Shown: positions 15,469 to 23,971, counted from the first letter of the stretch. The stretch is DNA of 25,351 bases from CAYSDH01 sp964429805 (GCA_964429805.1 CAYSDH010000048.1:1-25351), one strand, 5' to 3'. Numbers and translations are program-made. Notes: a model not told the origin generated them from the letters alone.

Positions 15469-17220
15469 TTGATTAGTAAAAGCATATTAAAATTGATACT
15501 CGTAGTGACGGGTATCATGCTCATTTCTGCCTGCTCAGGTGTTAAAGGCACATCTTCATCAGCCAAAGGTAAAAAGGGCGACACTGTCAAAGATGAGGTC
15601 GAAGCCATGGCGCTCATGGACCTCTTCGTAGACGCACAGCGAGACAGAATGCTGGGCAACTTTGCAGAGTCAGTCACTAAGCTCAAAAAGTGTCTGGTAC
15701 TTGACCCAGACAATCATGCGGTGATGCATGACCTGGCGCTCATCTATGATGCCCAAGACAGAAGCGCTGACGCGCAAGAGTTTGCCATGAAGGCGGCTAA
15801 CCTAAATCCAGATAACATATGGTATCAAACCCTGTTGGCTGAGATATTTGTCTCGCAAGGAGACCTCGACAAGGCCGAAGCGACCTATGAAAAAATTCTG
15901 AAAACGCATCCAGACGCCTTTGACTATTACTATGAGCTGGCCACTATCAGATTTCGACAAGGAGACTATGCGAAAAGCATTGAGGCGCTTGATAAGATAG
16001 AAGAGACCATCGGTCAGTCTGACGAGTTGTTGCAGCAGAAACAGATGCTCTACATGGAGCTCGGTCAAACGGACAAAGCCAAGGCTGAAGTCCAAAAAAT
16101 GATTGACACCTTTCCGCTAGACCCAAGATACTACAGCATGATGGCTGAAATCTACCAGCGCGAAGGCAATGAGACGAAGGCTCAAGAATATTATGAGAAG
16201 ATACTGAGCATTGACCCTGACAATGGAATGGTACAACTCTCCATGTATGAGCAGTACAAAAACAATGGGGAAGACGACAAAGCACGAGAAGCTATTGTCA
16301 AAGCATTTGATGACAAGAACATTGACATTGACACCAAGATTGGCATTCTGCTCAATTACTACAACCTCTCTGAGGGCAACGAAAAAGAACTAGAAGAGGC
16401 CTACGCGCTCTGTCAAAAATTGACGGAAGTGTATCCTGAAGATGCTAAGGCGCATGCCGTGCAGGGAGATTTCTTCTTACGCGATGAGCGTTATGAAGAG
16501 GCGAGAACTTCGTTTAGAAGAGCACTGGAGATTGACCCAAGCAAGTCACTTATCTGGAATCAACTGCTGTCATTAGATTCTGAGCTTCAGGATTATCCAA
16601 TGCTCAAGAAAGACAGCGATGAGGCCATAGAGCTGTTTCCGACCATGCCTTTCTTTTACTTGCTCAATGGTATCGCGCTGTCGCAGCAAGATCAGCATAA
16701 GGAGGCCATAGACATTTTAGAGTCTGGAAAAGAACTAGTGATTGATGATGATGCCACCTTGCTCGAGTTCTACTCCACACTTGGTGAAGCCTATCATCAT
16801 GCTGGTCAGTTTGAAGATTCGGACAAGGCCTATGACAGAGCCCTCAACATACGGCCAGACAATGTGTATGTGCTCAACAACTATAGCTATTACCTCTCTT
16901 TGAGAAAAGACAAGCTAGACAAAGCCGAGACCATGGCGGCCAAAGCCAATGAGCTGATACCGGGCATGGCTTCGTTTCAAGACACCTATGCATGGGTGCT
17001 TTATCAAGCTGAGAAGTATGAGCAAGCCAAAGAATGGCTGGAAAAAGCGATGGCCAACGGAGGTAACTCAAGCGGCACCATTATCGAGCATTATGGCGAT
17101 GTGCTCTTTCAACTTGGGCAAAAAGAAGAGGCCATTAGACAGTGGGAAAAGGCCAAAGACTTGGGCGACAGCTCTGACATGATTGACAAAAAAATCAGAG
17201 ATGGCATGCTTTATGAATGA
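15469..17220 (+). CDS. TPR-repeat lipoprotein
   Basis: This 583-residue lipoprotein starts at a TTG (15469-15471). From there a short basic n-region, a hydrophobic core and the lipobox LISAC with Cys22 make a complete lipoprotein signal; the next ATG (codon 17) would destroy it. The rest is a chain of tetratricopeptide repeats, roughly a dozen, recognisable by recurring patterns such as ALDLxPDNxxxxxxLAxIY (for example around 80-150 and 430-490). TPR proteins are scaffolds for protein-protein contact. In this conserved neighbourhood (dut, TPR, DUF4292, EnvC) it probably works at the periplasmic face of a membrane, perhaps in cell-wall or outer-membrane assembly. No enzyme motif is seen. Confidence 0.92.
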   Translation: MISKSILKLILVVTGIMLISACSGVKGTSSSAKGKKGDTVKDEVEAMALMDLFVDAQRDRMLGNFAESVTKLKKCLVLDPDNHAVMHDLALIYDAQDRSADAQEFAMKAANLNPDNIWYQTLLAEIFVSQGDLDKAEATYEKILKTHPDAFDYYYELATIRFRQGDYAKSIEALDKIEETIGQSDELLQQKQMLYMELGQTDKAKAEVQKMIDTFPLDPRYYSMMAEIYQREGNETKAQEYYEKILSIDPDNGMVQLSMYEQYKNNGEDDKAREAIVKAFDDKNIDIDTKIGILLNYYNLSEGNEKELEEAYALCQKLTEVYPEDAKAHAVQGDFFLRDERYEEARTSFRRALEIDPSKSLIWNQLLSLDSELQDYPMLKKDSDEAIELFPTMPFFYLLNGIALSQQDQHKEAIDILESGKELVIDDDATLLEFYSTLGEAYHHAGQFEDSDKAYDRALNIRPDNVYVLNNYSYYLSLRKDKLDKAETMAAKANELIPGMASFQDTYAWVLYQAEKYEQAKEWLEKAMANGGNSSGTIIEHYGDVLFQLGQKEEAIRQWEKAKDLGDSSDMIDKKIRDGMLYE

Positions 17221-17247
17221 CTCAGTATGTGACCCAGCTGACTCAAT

Positions 17248-18159
17248 GTGAAACAAAAGTATACCGCCATATCTCCTTATTCAGCGCTCATCGTAGCCGT
17301 GCTGCTTTTCTTGAGTTCCTGCTCAAAAAACAAAGAAGTAACGAGCAACATTCCTAATCTGAGCACTTCAGAAATCAAAAAATCGCTGGAAGAAAACAGA
17401 CTGGATTATCAGTGGTTTGGAGCCAAGATTGCCTCAGAAGTGCAGTTTAAAGAGCAGAAGCGCTCTTTTAAAACAAACTTGCGTCTAAGGCGCGATTCTG
17501 CAATATGGATGTCCATATCACCCGCGCTGGGCATCGAAGTGGCACGTGTGCTCATCACCCAAGACTCTATCAAGTTTATAGACAAGTGGAATGATCAGTA
17601 CTTCATCGGTGACTATTCTTTTATGAAAGAGAAGCTTAACATCGACATTGAGTTTGACATTCTGCAAGACATGATAGTCGGTGACCCCATGCTGTACACA
17701 GGCCAAGAGAGATTTAAGTCAAATAAAGAAGACAACGCCTACCTGCTCACGAGCAAAAACAAAGGTCGCGTCAGACGAGCGGCAGGAGTGAGGTATAATG
17801 GTAAAGAAGAGCAGACACTAGACAGCCTGACCTTTGATGTGGATGAGTCGACTTACCAGCGCATCACCCGCAACGCCCAAGACGAGGGTGACTTAATCAT
17901 TAAGAGATACTGGGTAGAGGCAGATACATGGAAAACCGTGAGGAGCATTATCACTGATCTTGGCTCGAAGCGCAGTATTGAGACTCACATCACCGAGCAT
18001 ACTGAACACGATGGAAAACGCGTTCCTAAAAAAATGACGTTTACGCTGACTGATCTCACTGAAGTCTCGACTTTTAAGATGGATTATTCGCGTTTAAAAA
18101 TTAATCAGCACTTCACCTTTCCGTTTCAGATTCCAGAAAAATTTGAACGAATAAATTGA
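17248..18159 (+). CDS. DUF4292 family lipoprotein
   Basis: This 303-residue lipoprotein starts at a GTG (17248). Residues 1-25 form a signal with lipobox FLSSC (Cys25). The body matches DUF4292, a Bacteroidota family: LDYQWFGAKIASEVQF, LRLRRDSAIWMSISPALGIEVARVL, and a C-terminal pair of strands ending HFTFPFQIPEKFE. I recall that this family is grouped with the LolA/LolB-like fold, whose members carry lipoproteins or other hydrophobic cargo; transport of an envelope lipid or lipoprotein is therefore possible (inference). It follows the TPR gene by 27 bp and precedes the EnvC-like gene by 3 bp, so co-transcription is very likely. Confidence 0.9.
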   Translation: MKQKYTAISPYSALIVAVLLFLSSCSKNKEVTSNIPNLSTSEIKKSLEENRLDYQWFGAKIASEVQFKEQKRSFKTNLRLRRDSAIWMSISPALGIEVARVLITQDSIKFIDKWNDQYFIGDYSFMKEKLNIDIEFDILQDMIVGDPMLYTGQERFKSNKEDNAYLLTSKNKGRVRRAAGVRYNGKEEQTLDSLTFDVDESTYQRITRNAQDEGDLIIKRYWVEADTWKTVRSIITDLGSKRSIETHITEHTEHDGKRVPKKMTFTLTDLTEVSTFKMDYSRLKINQHFTFPFQIPEKFERIN

Positions 18160-18162
18160 GTC

Positions 18163-19359
18163 ATGGCTTCTAACTTTCGTACATATCTACTCCTCGTCAT
18201 CATGTGCCTCTCATGCGTCATGACGATGCACGCTCAGAGCAAGGAGACGCTTGAAAAAGAACGAACCAAGTTGCTCAGAGACATCAAGTTTACCAACAAG
18301 CTGCTCTCAGAGACGAAGACTAATCAGGGCACAGCCTTGGAAGAACTGCAAGCCATCAAGCAGCAGATAACGCTCCGAAAAAGATTGATAAGAACCATTG
18401 ACCGAGAGGCTGTGGCGCTTCAAAAAAAGATGAATCGGAATAAGGAGCAGATTGAGATGCTCGAGTCTGATTTAGTTGACCTCAAAGAGCAATATGCGGA
18501 GTTGATGTACATCTCCTACAAAAACAAAAGTGCAGATGACAAGCTGCTTTACATCTTTGCGTCAGATAATCTCTACCAAGCCTGGATGCGCATGAGCCAC
18601 CTCAAAGAATTGGCCAAGTACCAAGAGCGACAAGGAGAACTGATTGTGGAGAGCAAGGCTGAAATAGTGGCCAAAAACGCAGAGCTTAAAGAGCAGAAAA
18701 AGGAAAAACTAGTCTTGATTGATGAGCAGAAAAAGGCCAAGTCGCAGATGGACAAGGATAAGGCCAGAGCGCAAAGCTTGCTTGATGACCTTAAGAGTCA
18801 AGAGCAGGACTTGAAGAAGAAACTCCAAGATCAAGAAAAGAAGAAGAAGGAGCTGGACAAGCAGATTAGAAAAGCACTAGAGGCCGAGGCCAATAAGGTC
18901 CCTGGCGGATTTAAGTTGAGTCCAGAAGAAAAACTGGTATCAAGCACCTTTGTAAAAAATAAAGGAGGGCTGCCGTGGCCAGTAGATAAAGGTGTCATTA
19001 TAGGGCGCTTTGGTGTGCACCCGCACCCTGTGTTGCCAGGTGTTGAAATCACGAATAACGGGATAGACATCGCCACTGAAAAAGGAGCCACGTGTCGAGC
19101 CATTTTTGAAGGAGAAGTGACAGGTGTGATGGACATTCCGGGCGCGGGTATGGCTGTGATTATCAAGCACGGAGGATACAGGACAGTGTACGCCAACTTA
19201 AAGGAAGTACTAGTCGAAAAAGGCCAAATAGTGGATACAAAACAGACCGTTGGTGTCTTGCTCGATGAGGATAACAGGTCGGTCGCCCATTTGGAGATTT
19301 GGCAAATCACCTCCGCAGGCATGAAGAAATCAGACCCTCAGAAGTGGATCGCCCGCTAG
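18163..19359 (+). CDS. EnvC-like murein hydrolase activator (coiled coil plus degenerate LytM/M23 domain)
   Basis: This 398-residue periplasmic protein has a signal peptide (about 1-25), a long coiled coil (about 27-245, rich in E, K, Q and L) and a C-terminal LytM/M23 domain (about 268-398). The metal-binding residues of active M23 peptidases are partly missing. The H-x-G-x-D motif reads NNGIDI (Asn298 in place of His, Asp302 kept), YAHL is YANL, and of the final HxH only His376 remains (VAHLEI). E. coli EnvC and NlpD are also degenerate and act by activating cell-wall amidases, so the same role in cell separation is likely. The start ATG lies 3 nt after the DUF4292 stop. Confidence 0.92.
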   Translation: MASNFRTYLLLVIMCLSCVMTMHAQSKETLEKERTKLLRDIKFTNKLLSETKTNQGTALEELQAIKQQITLRKRLIRTIDREAVALQKKMNRNKEQIEMLESDLVDLKEQYAELMYISYKNKSADDKLLYIFASDNLYQAWMRMSHLKELAKYQERQGELIVESKAEIVAKNAELKEQKKEKLVLIDEQKKAKSQMDKDKARAQSLLDDLKSQEQDLKKKLQDQEKKKKELDKQIRKALEAEANKVPGGFKLSPEEKLVSSTFVKNKGGLPWPVDKGVIIGRFGVHPHPVLPGVEITNNGIDIATEKGATCRAIFEGEVTGVMDIPGAGMAVIIKHGGYRTVYANLKEVLVEKGQIVDTKQTVGVLLDEDNRSVAHLEIWQITSAGMKKSDPQKWIAR

Positions 19360-19393
19360 GAAACGCTATTTTTGAAGCTCAAACGCACGTATT

Positions 19394-19576
19394 ATGAATT
19401 TACTCAGCATTCTCTTAGGAATGATTGGCCCATGGCAGATAGTCCTGATTGTACTCGTTGTTCTCTTATTGTTTGGAGGAAAGAAGATTCCTGAACTCAT
19501 GAAAGGTCTTGGTACTGGAATGAAGGAGTTTAAGGATGCGACTAAAGAAGACCCTCAGTCTTCTGAAAAGGAGTAA
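19394..19576 (+). CDS. tatA: Twin-arginine translocase subunit TatA/TatE
   Basis: This 60-residue protein shows the complete TatA pattern: a single hydrophobic helix (about residues 8-26, including IGPWQIVLIVLVVLLLFGGKK), the FGxxKIPEL hinge, an amphipathic helix (MKGLGTGMKEFKDA) and a short charged tail. TatA forms the channel component for folded proteins in the inner membrane. TatC is not in this window. The gene sits 34 bp after the EnvC-like gene and immediately before gatA, an order seen in other Bacteroidota. Tat-exported amidases are known clients of this pathway in other bacteria, so linkage to an amidase activator is suggestive. Confidence 0.96.
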   Translation: MNLLSILLGMIGPWQIVLIVLVVLLLFGGKKIPELMKGLGTGMKEFKDATKEDPQSSEKE

Positions 19577-19589
19577 AAGACAGCATTTC

Positions 19590-21020
19590 TTGAAACACTA
19601 CACACGACTTTCTCAGATACAGGTAGACCTGAAGTCTGGTCAATTAGAATTGCCATCACTTGTAGGTCATTATCTATCAGTGATAGATGATAGAAAGGAC
19701 CTTAATATTTTTTTAGAAGTCTTTGCCCAAGAGGCCAAGGAGCACGCTGCGCGCATTCAAGAAAAAATTAAAAATGGCACTGCTGGCAAGTTAGCCGGAG
19801 CAGTCATATCAATCAAAGACAACTTGGCTTATAAAGGCCATAAGATGTCGGCTAGTTCAAAAATATTAGAAGGCTTTGAGTCCATCTACACATGCACCGC
19901 GCTTCAGCGCCTGCTTGATGAAGATGCACTTGTCATAGGCCGCACAAACTGCGATGAGTTTGCCATGGGAAGTTCTACAGAGAACTCAGCCTTTGGCCCA
20001 TCGCTCAATCCCATTGACCCATCGTTAGTATCAGGAGGGTCGTCAGGAGGTTCTGCCGCCTCAGTGAGTGGAGGCATGTGCCTCGCTTCGCTAGGTTCAG
20101 AAACAGGAGGCTCGGTGAGACAGCCCGCTTCTTTTTGTGGCGTTGTGGGTGTAAAGCCTACCTATGGTGCCGTGTCTAGATATGGACTGATTGCGTATGC
20201 CAGTTCATTTGATCAGATTTCTCCTTTTGCGCATTGTGTGGAAGATGCCGCCATCATCTTGCAGACCATGGCCGGTAAAGACGAGATGGACAGCACATCG
20301 TCAAGTGAAGACATTGGAGACATTGTGCCATCGCTGCCCACTGATAAGAAGTACCGCATCTCCTACATCAAAAACTGTGTGGAGCGGGAAGGTGTGCAGC
20401 CTGAAGTAAAGGCCGCCATGGAGCAAAGCCTAGAAAAATTGAAGGCCATGGGTCATGAAGTTAAGGAAGTGGAGTTCCCATACTTAGACCACATGATACC
20501 AACTTACTATGTGCTTACCACGGCAGAAGCATCAAGTAATTTGGCCAGGTTTGACGGTATACATTATGGTTACCGTAGCGAAGAAGCTACAGACATTGAG
20601 ACCACATACGTGAAGTCGAGGTCTGAAGGGTTTGGCACTGAAGTGAAGCGCAGAATCATGCTCGGCACCTTTGTGCTTTCTGCAGGCTATTATGACGCAT
20701 ACTATGCCAAGGCCATGAAGGTTAGAAGGCTAGTCAAAGAAGCGACTGATGCTCTCTTTGAAGATGCAGACCTCATTATGCTGCCTACAGCACCAAGTTC
20801 AGCCTTCAAGGTAGGAGCTGTGCAAGACCCTATTGCCATGTATCTCCAAGATATCTTTACGGTACAGGCCAACTTGGCTGGTGTGCCGGCTGTCTCCATT
20901 CCGCTGTTTAAAGACCAAAACGAAAGACCCTTTGGTCTTCAGTTTATGGCGCCCAGATTTGCCGAAGCGCACATGATGGACATTGCAGCTCAAATGGAAG
21001 ATGCCCATGTGGAATATTAG
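19590..21020 (+). CDS. gatA: Glutamyl-tRNA(Gln)/aspartyl-tRNA(Asn) amidotransferase subunit A
   Basis: GatA is the amidase subunit of GatCAB, which turns mischarged Glu-tRNA(Gln) or Asp-tRNA(Asn) into the correct amide form. The amidase signature GGSSGGSAASVSGGMC is present. With a TTG start at 19590 the catalytic triad is Lys76, cis-Ser151 and Ser175, spaced exactly as in S. aureus GatA (75 and 24 residues). I prefer this TTG start because the encoded beginning (LKHYTRLSQIQ) matches the family. The in-frame ATG at 19536 would add 18 basic residues and overlap tatA by 41 bp. An AAGGAG lies 16 nt upstream of the TTG, a rather wide gap. The protein has 476 residues, normal length. GatB and GatC are elsewhere. 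Confidence 0.95.
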   Translation: MKHYTRLSQIQVDLKSGQLELPSLVGHYLSVIDDRKDLNIFLEVFAQEAKEHAARIQEKIKNGTAGKLAGAVISIKDNLAYKGHKMSASSKILEGFESIYTCTALQRLLDEDALVIGRTNCDEFAMGSSTENSAFGPSLNPIDPSLVSGGSSGGSAASVSGGMCLASLGSETGGSVRQPASFCGVVGVKPTYGAVSRYGLIAYASSFDQISPFAHCVEDAAIILQTMAGKDEMDSTSSSEDIGDIVPSLPTDKKYRISYIKNCVEREGVQPEVKAAMEQSLEKLKAMGHEVKEVEFPYLDHMIPTYYVLTTAEASSNLARFDGIHYGYRSEEATDIETTYVKSRSEGFGTEVKRRIMLGTFVLSAGYYDAYYAKAMKVRRLVKEATDALFEDADLIMLPTAPSSAFKVGAVQDPIAMYLQDIFTVQANLAGVPAVSIPLFKDQNERPFGLQFMAPRFAEAHMMDIAAQMEDAHVEY

Positions 21021-21122
21021 TCTGCGTTTTGCGTTGAGAAAAACACGGACTATCATGTGTAGAAATTCCTCATCTACTCTCTTTCCATCCCTCCTAATTA
21101 TATAATATTGACGCTGATGCAC

Positions 21123-22661
21123 ATGAAGAAAACATATATGATTGCCCTGTGTCTGCTGACACTTAGCGGCTCAGTAAGCGCGCAGAATACCATCGCTATA
21201 GGCGAGTCTTTTATTGACGAACCGTCAACTTCTGCTGGAGTAGTGGTTGATAGTTATGTGGCAGACTACCCTGAGATTCAGGCTTGGGATCAACTACTCA
21301 AAGACAAGTGGGTAGGTGACCCGATATTTCATGTCGATACATCAGCCATGAACGTGTTTGGTTATGACGTGGATTCACGCCCTGTTTTTCACGACAGTGT
21401 CTACATCAATCGCATTGAAGAATTAAACCAAGCCACGCCATTCAACTTGTCCTATAACAGACATGTGCGCAGCACTATCAATCACTATACTGGACGAGGA
21501 CGACTAGTCACTTCACGCGTACTCGGACTGGCGGAGATGTACTTTCCCATGATTGAGGAAATACTGGAAAGAGAAGGCTTACCGCTAGAAATGAAATACT
21601 TGGCCATCGTAGAGTCAGCACTCAAACCAAAGGCAAGGTCACGAGCAGGAGCAACCGGGCTGTGGCAATTTATGTACGGCACTGCCAAAGAAAACGGGCT
21701 CAAGATTAACTCCTATGTTGATGAGCGCATGGACCCCATCAAGTCTACTGAGGCCGCATGCAAGTATTTGAAATTTCTCTACGGACTTTATGGTGATTGG
21801 GGCTTGGCCTTGGCCGCCTATAACTCGGGCCCGGGTAATGTCAACAAGGCCATCAGAAGGTCAGGAGGGAAGAAAGATTATTGGGGTATCTGGAACTGGC
21901 TGCCTCGCGAGACTCGAGGATACATACCTGCATTCATCGCAGTCAATTATGTGATGAACTATAATGTGGAGCATAACATATTCCCCACCGCACCGCCTAG
22001 AAACTATTTTGAGTTTGATACTGTTCAAGTAAAGGGGTCCTACAATTTTGCTCAAATAGCGGCCTATACTGGGGCCAGTATTGAAGAGTTAAATTGGTTA
22101 AACCCCTCATATAAAAAAGGCTTCATACCACAGTCCATGAAAGGAAGTACCCTGATGCTGCCTGTTGAAGACGTGGGCCTTTTTATCATGAATGAAGAGA
22201 AGATAAGGTCACATCAGACCACAGTGAGTAGTGTGCCAGCGGCTACAAGTTCGCATGCCGACCCGTACTCAACTGTGGGTAAAGAAAAGACGTATTATAC
22301 CGTCAGAGAAGGAGATGTACTTGGCGTCATAGCTGATCGACATGGAGTAGGGCTAAGCAAGATTAGAGCGTGGAACAACATTAGAGGAAACCGAATTTAT
22401 CCCGGACAAAAACTCGCCATCTACAGAAAACCTGGAAGTAAAACCGTTGCTCAACGCAAGACTACCTCTAGTGGCTCAAAGCAGACTAGCCATGCACCGA
22501 TTGACCCTAATGCCCGTTATCATACCATACGAAAAGGTGACACCTTGTGGGACATTGCAAAGCTCTATAACGGTGTCACAGTAACTGATATCAAAAAATG
22601 GAATTCTCACCTCAACTTCAAGAATCTCAAGCTCGGGCAAAAAGTTCGGGTTTCGGGTTAA
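21123..22661 (+). CDS. mltD: MltD-type lytic transglycosylase with two LysM domains
   Basis: This exported peptidoglycan lytic transglycosylase cleaves the MurNAc-GlcNAc bond and forms 1,6-anhydroMurNAc. After a signal peptide (about 1-20) and a linker, the SLT domain (about 110-290) carries the catalytic Glu164 in AIVESAL, followed by SRAGATGLWQFM and ALAAYNSGPGNV. Two LysM cell-wall-binding domains follow: one beginning YYTVREGDVLGVIA (about 395-435) and one at the C-terminus beginning YHTIRKGDTLWDIA. There is no lipobox, so unlike E. coli MltD it is probably soluble. I chose the ATG at 21123 (MKKTYM); ATG 21117 and TTG 21108 lie in frame just upstream. It begins about 100 bp after gatA, and its end overlaps the next gene by 64 bp. 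Confidence 0.93.
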   Translation: MKKTYMIALCLLTLSGSVSAQNTIAIGESFIDEPSTSAGVVVDSYVADYPEIQAWDQLLKDKWVGDPIFHVDTSAMNVFGYDVDSRPVFHDSVYINRIEELNQATPFNLSYNRHVRSTINHYTGRGRLVTSRVLGLAEMYFPMIEEILEREGLPLEMKYLAIVESALKPKARSRAGATGLWQFMYGTAKENGLKINSYVDERMDPIKSTEAACKYLKFLYGLYGDWGLALAAYNSGPGNVNKAIRRSGGKKDYWGIWNWLPRETRGYIPAFIAVNYVMNYNVEHNIFPTAPPRNYFEFDTVQVKGSYNFAQIAAYTGASIEELNWLNPSYKKGFIPQSMKGSTLMLPVEDVGLFIMNEEKIRSHQTTVSSVPAATSSHADPYSTVGKEKTYYTVREGDVLGVIADRHGVGLSKIRAWNNIRGNRIYPGQKLAIYRKPGSKTVAQRKTTSSGSKQTSHAPIDPNARYHTIRKGDTLWDIAKLYNGVTVTDIKKWNSHLNFKNLKLGQKVRVSG

Positions 22662-23659
22662 GCCTTAACATACTTTTTTTCCTGGCCATACTGCTCTCTT
22701 CATGCTCCACTGAAAAGACAGTTAAGAAAAAAAACCGTTACACAGGCGGGCCGGGCGAAGTGCTTTTGGCCATGGATCCAGCCTTCTGGGATGGCCAAGT
22801 TGGTGATGTCATGAAAGTAGAGATCGGCCGCGTGCAACCCATGCTACCGCAGCAAGAGGCTATTTTAAATCCCTCGATTGTACCGATTAGCAAGCTCAAT
22901 GACCTTCTAAAGGCGCACCGTAATATCATCATCGTTGACATTGCTGACAATCTCAGAAATGTCGAAACCAAGACAGTGCTTACGCGCAGCAAGTGGGCAG
23001 AGGGTCAGCTGATTTATACCATTCATGCCAAAAGTGAAGAGGAGTTTATCAAAGAGTTTAAGAAAAACGGAAAGGCCGTAGTTGACGCCATCATTGAAGA
23101 AGAGCGGGTGCGCCTAAGTAAGTATCATCACATAGTCAAAGACATTGGTCTGACCCAAGAGCTCGACTCTTTGCTTCACATTGATTTGACCGTACCCAAG
23201 GACTTTGTGAAGGTCAAGACTTCCAAACATTTTGCCTCCTACATGCGTGAGCGTATAGTCTATCTTTCTGGCACAGGGCATGACGTTATTCAGGGTATAG
23301 TCGTTTACGAGTGGCCTTATTATGGTGAGCAAATGTTCACCTCTGAGTATCAGGCTGCTCTGCGTGACTCTGTCATGCAAGACAAGGTGCAGTCAGATAA
23401 TGACAGCCCCATGATTGTAGAGCCACTGCGGCCCCCGCTAGGTATGGAGCGCAATCACATGAACAACTATGCCTATGAGACTAGGGGGCTTTGGAAATTT
23501 GAATCACCACTCATGGGTGGGCCTTATGTCAGCCTCACTTTGGTGGATCAACACCGAGGTCGCATCATTACCGTTGACGGATATGTTTTCGCGCCTAAAT
23601 TCGACAAGATTGAATACCTCCGAGAGATGGAGGCCATCATTTATTCGGTTAAATTTTGA
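22598..23659 (+). CDS. DUF4837 family lipoprotein
   Basis: This 353-residue protein has a lipoprotein signal with lipobox LLSSC (Cys36), preceded by an unusually long, moderately basic n-region. It matches DUF4837, an uncharacterised Bacteroidota family: GGPGEVLLAMDPAFWDGQVGDVMK near the N-terminus, a conserved HRNIIIVDI strand, and a C-terminal region with RGLWKFESPLMGGPYVSLTLVD. The ATG at 22598 lies inside the mltD reading frame, 64 bp before its stop; no closer ATG, GTG or TTG exists before the hydrophobic core, so translational coupling is likely. The N-terminal extension is encoded by the region that also encodes the end of the MltD LysM domain. Function is unknown; the position suggests a role in the envelope. 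Confidence 0.88.
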   Translation: MEFSPQLQESQARAKSSGFGLSLNILFFLAILLSSCSTEKTVKKKNRYTGGPGEVLLAMDPAFWDGQVGDVMKVEIGRVQPMLPQQEAILNPSIVPISKLNDLLKAHRNIIIVDIADNLRNVETKTVLTRSKWAEGQLIYTIHAKSEEEFIKEFKKNGKAVVDAIIEEERVRLSKYHHIVKDIGLTQELDSLLHIDLTVPKDFVKVKTSKHFASYMRERIVYLSGTGHDVIQGIVVYEWPYYGEQMFTSEYQAALRDSVMQDKVQSDNDSPMIVEPLRPPLGMERNHMNNYAYETRGLWKFESPLMGGPYVSLTLVDQHRGRIITVDGYVFAPKFDKIEYLREMEAIIYSVKF

Positions 23660-23737
23660 GCCAATTATCGGAAGCACAGGAGGTTGACTAGTGTAAAAAT
23701 TATCTGCCGAAAGTCTTATTTCAGCCTAGCGAAAATG

Positions 23738-23745
23738 TACATTTG
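23738..23745 (+). promoter_or_regulatory. Consensus -7 element 4 nt from the start of the 73-aa gene
   Basis: TACATTTG (exact match to TAnnTTTG) ends 4 nt before the ATG at 23750, the same distance as at tilS. The -33 region has TTATTTC rather than a clean TTG. A leaderless or near-leaderless transcript is suggested. Confidence 0.4.
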
Positions 23746-23749
23746 ATTT

Positions 23750-23971
23750 ATGTCACTAAAAGACCTCCAGACATATTTTAATCACCACTGCCGCTTCAGA
23801 TTTAGAGGCGGAAAAGTAGTGTATGGTGTCATCTGGGAATCGGACACCGGACTTGTTTTTGCCAGTAAAGATGTACATGAAGCCTATCTCTCTGATGGCC
23901 CTGTTGTGACTAAGTCTAAGCTCATGCCCATCAGTGAAGATGATGTGATGGCCGCTGAGATGATTTCCTGA
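23750..23971 (+). CDS. Small conserved-looking hypothetical protein (73 aa)
   Basis: This 73-residue protein has no signal peptide or membrane segment. It has the look of a single small beta-rich domain (FRGGKVVYGVIWES, then TGLVFASKDVHEAYLSD), with an acidic C-terminal end (SEDDVMAAEMIS). I cannot assign it to a named family, though I believe short proteins of this type occur in other Bacteroidota. The alternation of basic (HHCRFRFRGGK) and acidic regions could suit nucleic-acid or protein binding, but this is speculation. The coding call is supported by an ATG start directly behind a consensus promoter element and by a sensible composition. It stands alone, 90 bp after the DUF4837 gene. Confidence 0.7.
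   Translation: MSLKDLQTYFNHHCRFRFRGGKVVYGVIWESDTGLVFASKDVHEAYLSDGPVVTKSKLMPISEDDVMAAEMIS

Noticed and set aside
18831..19322. A 163-residue open frame antisense to the EnvC-like gene
   Set aside because: It is rich in Ser, Pro and Thr, as expected from the reverse of a Lys/Glu-rich coding region, and has no domain of its own.
19536..19589. Upstream ATG (19536) as the start of gatA
   Set aside because: It adds 18 basic residues that overlap tatA and do not resemble the GatA N-terminus; TTG 19590 gives the family start and correct triad spacing.
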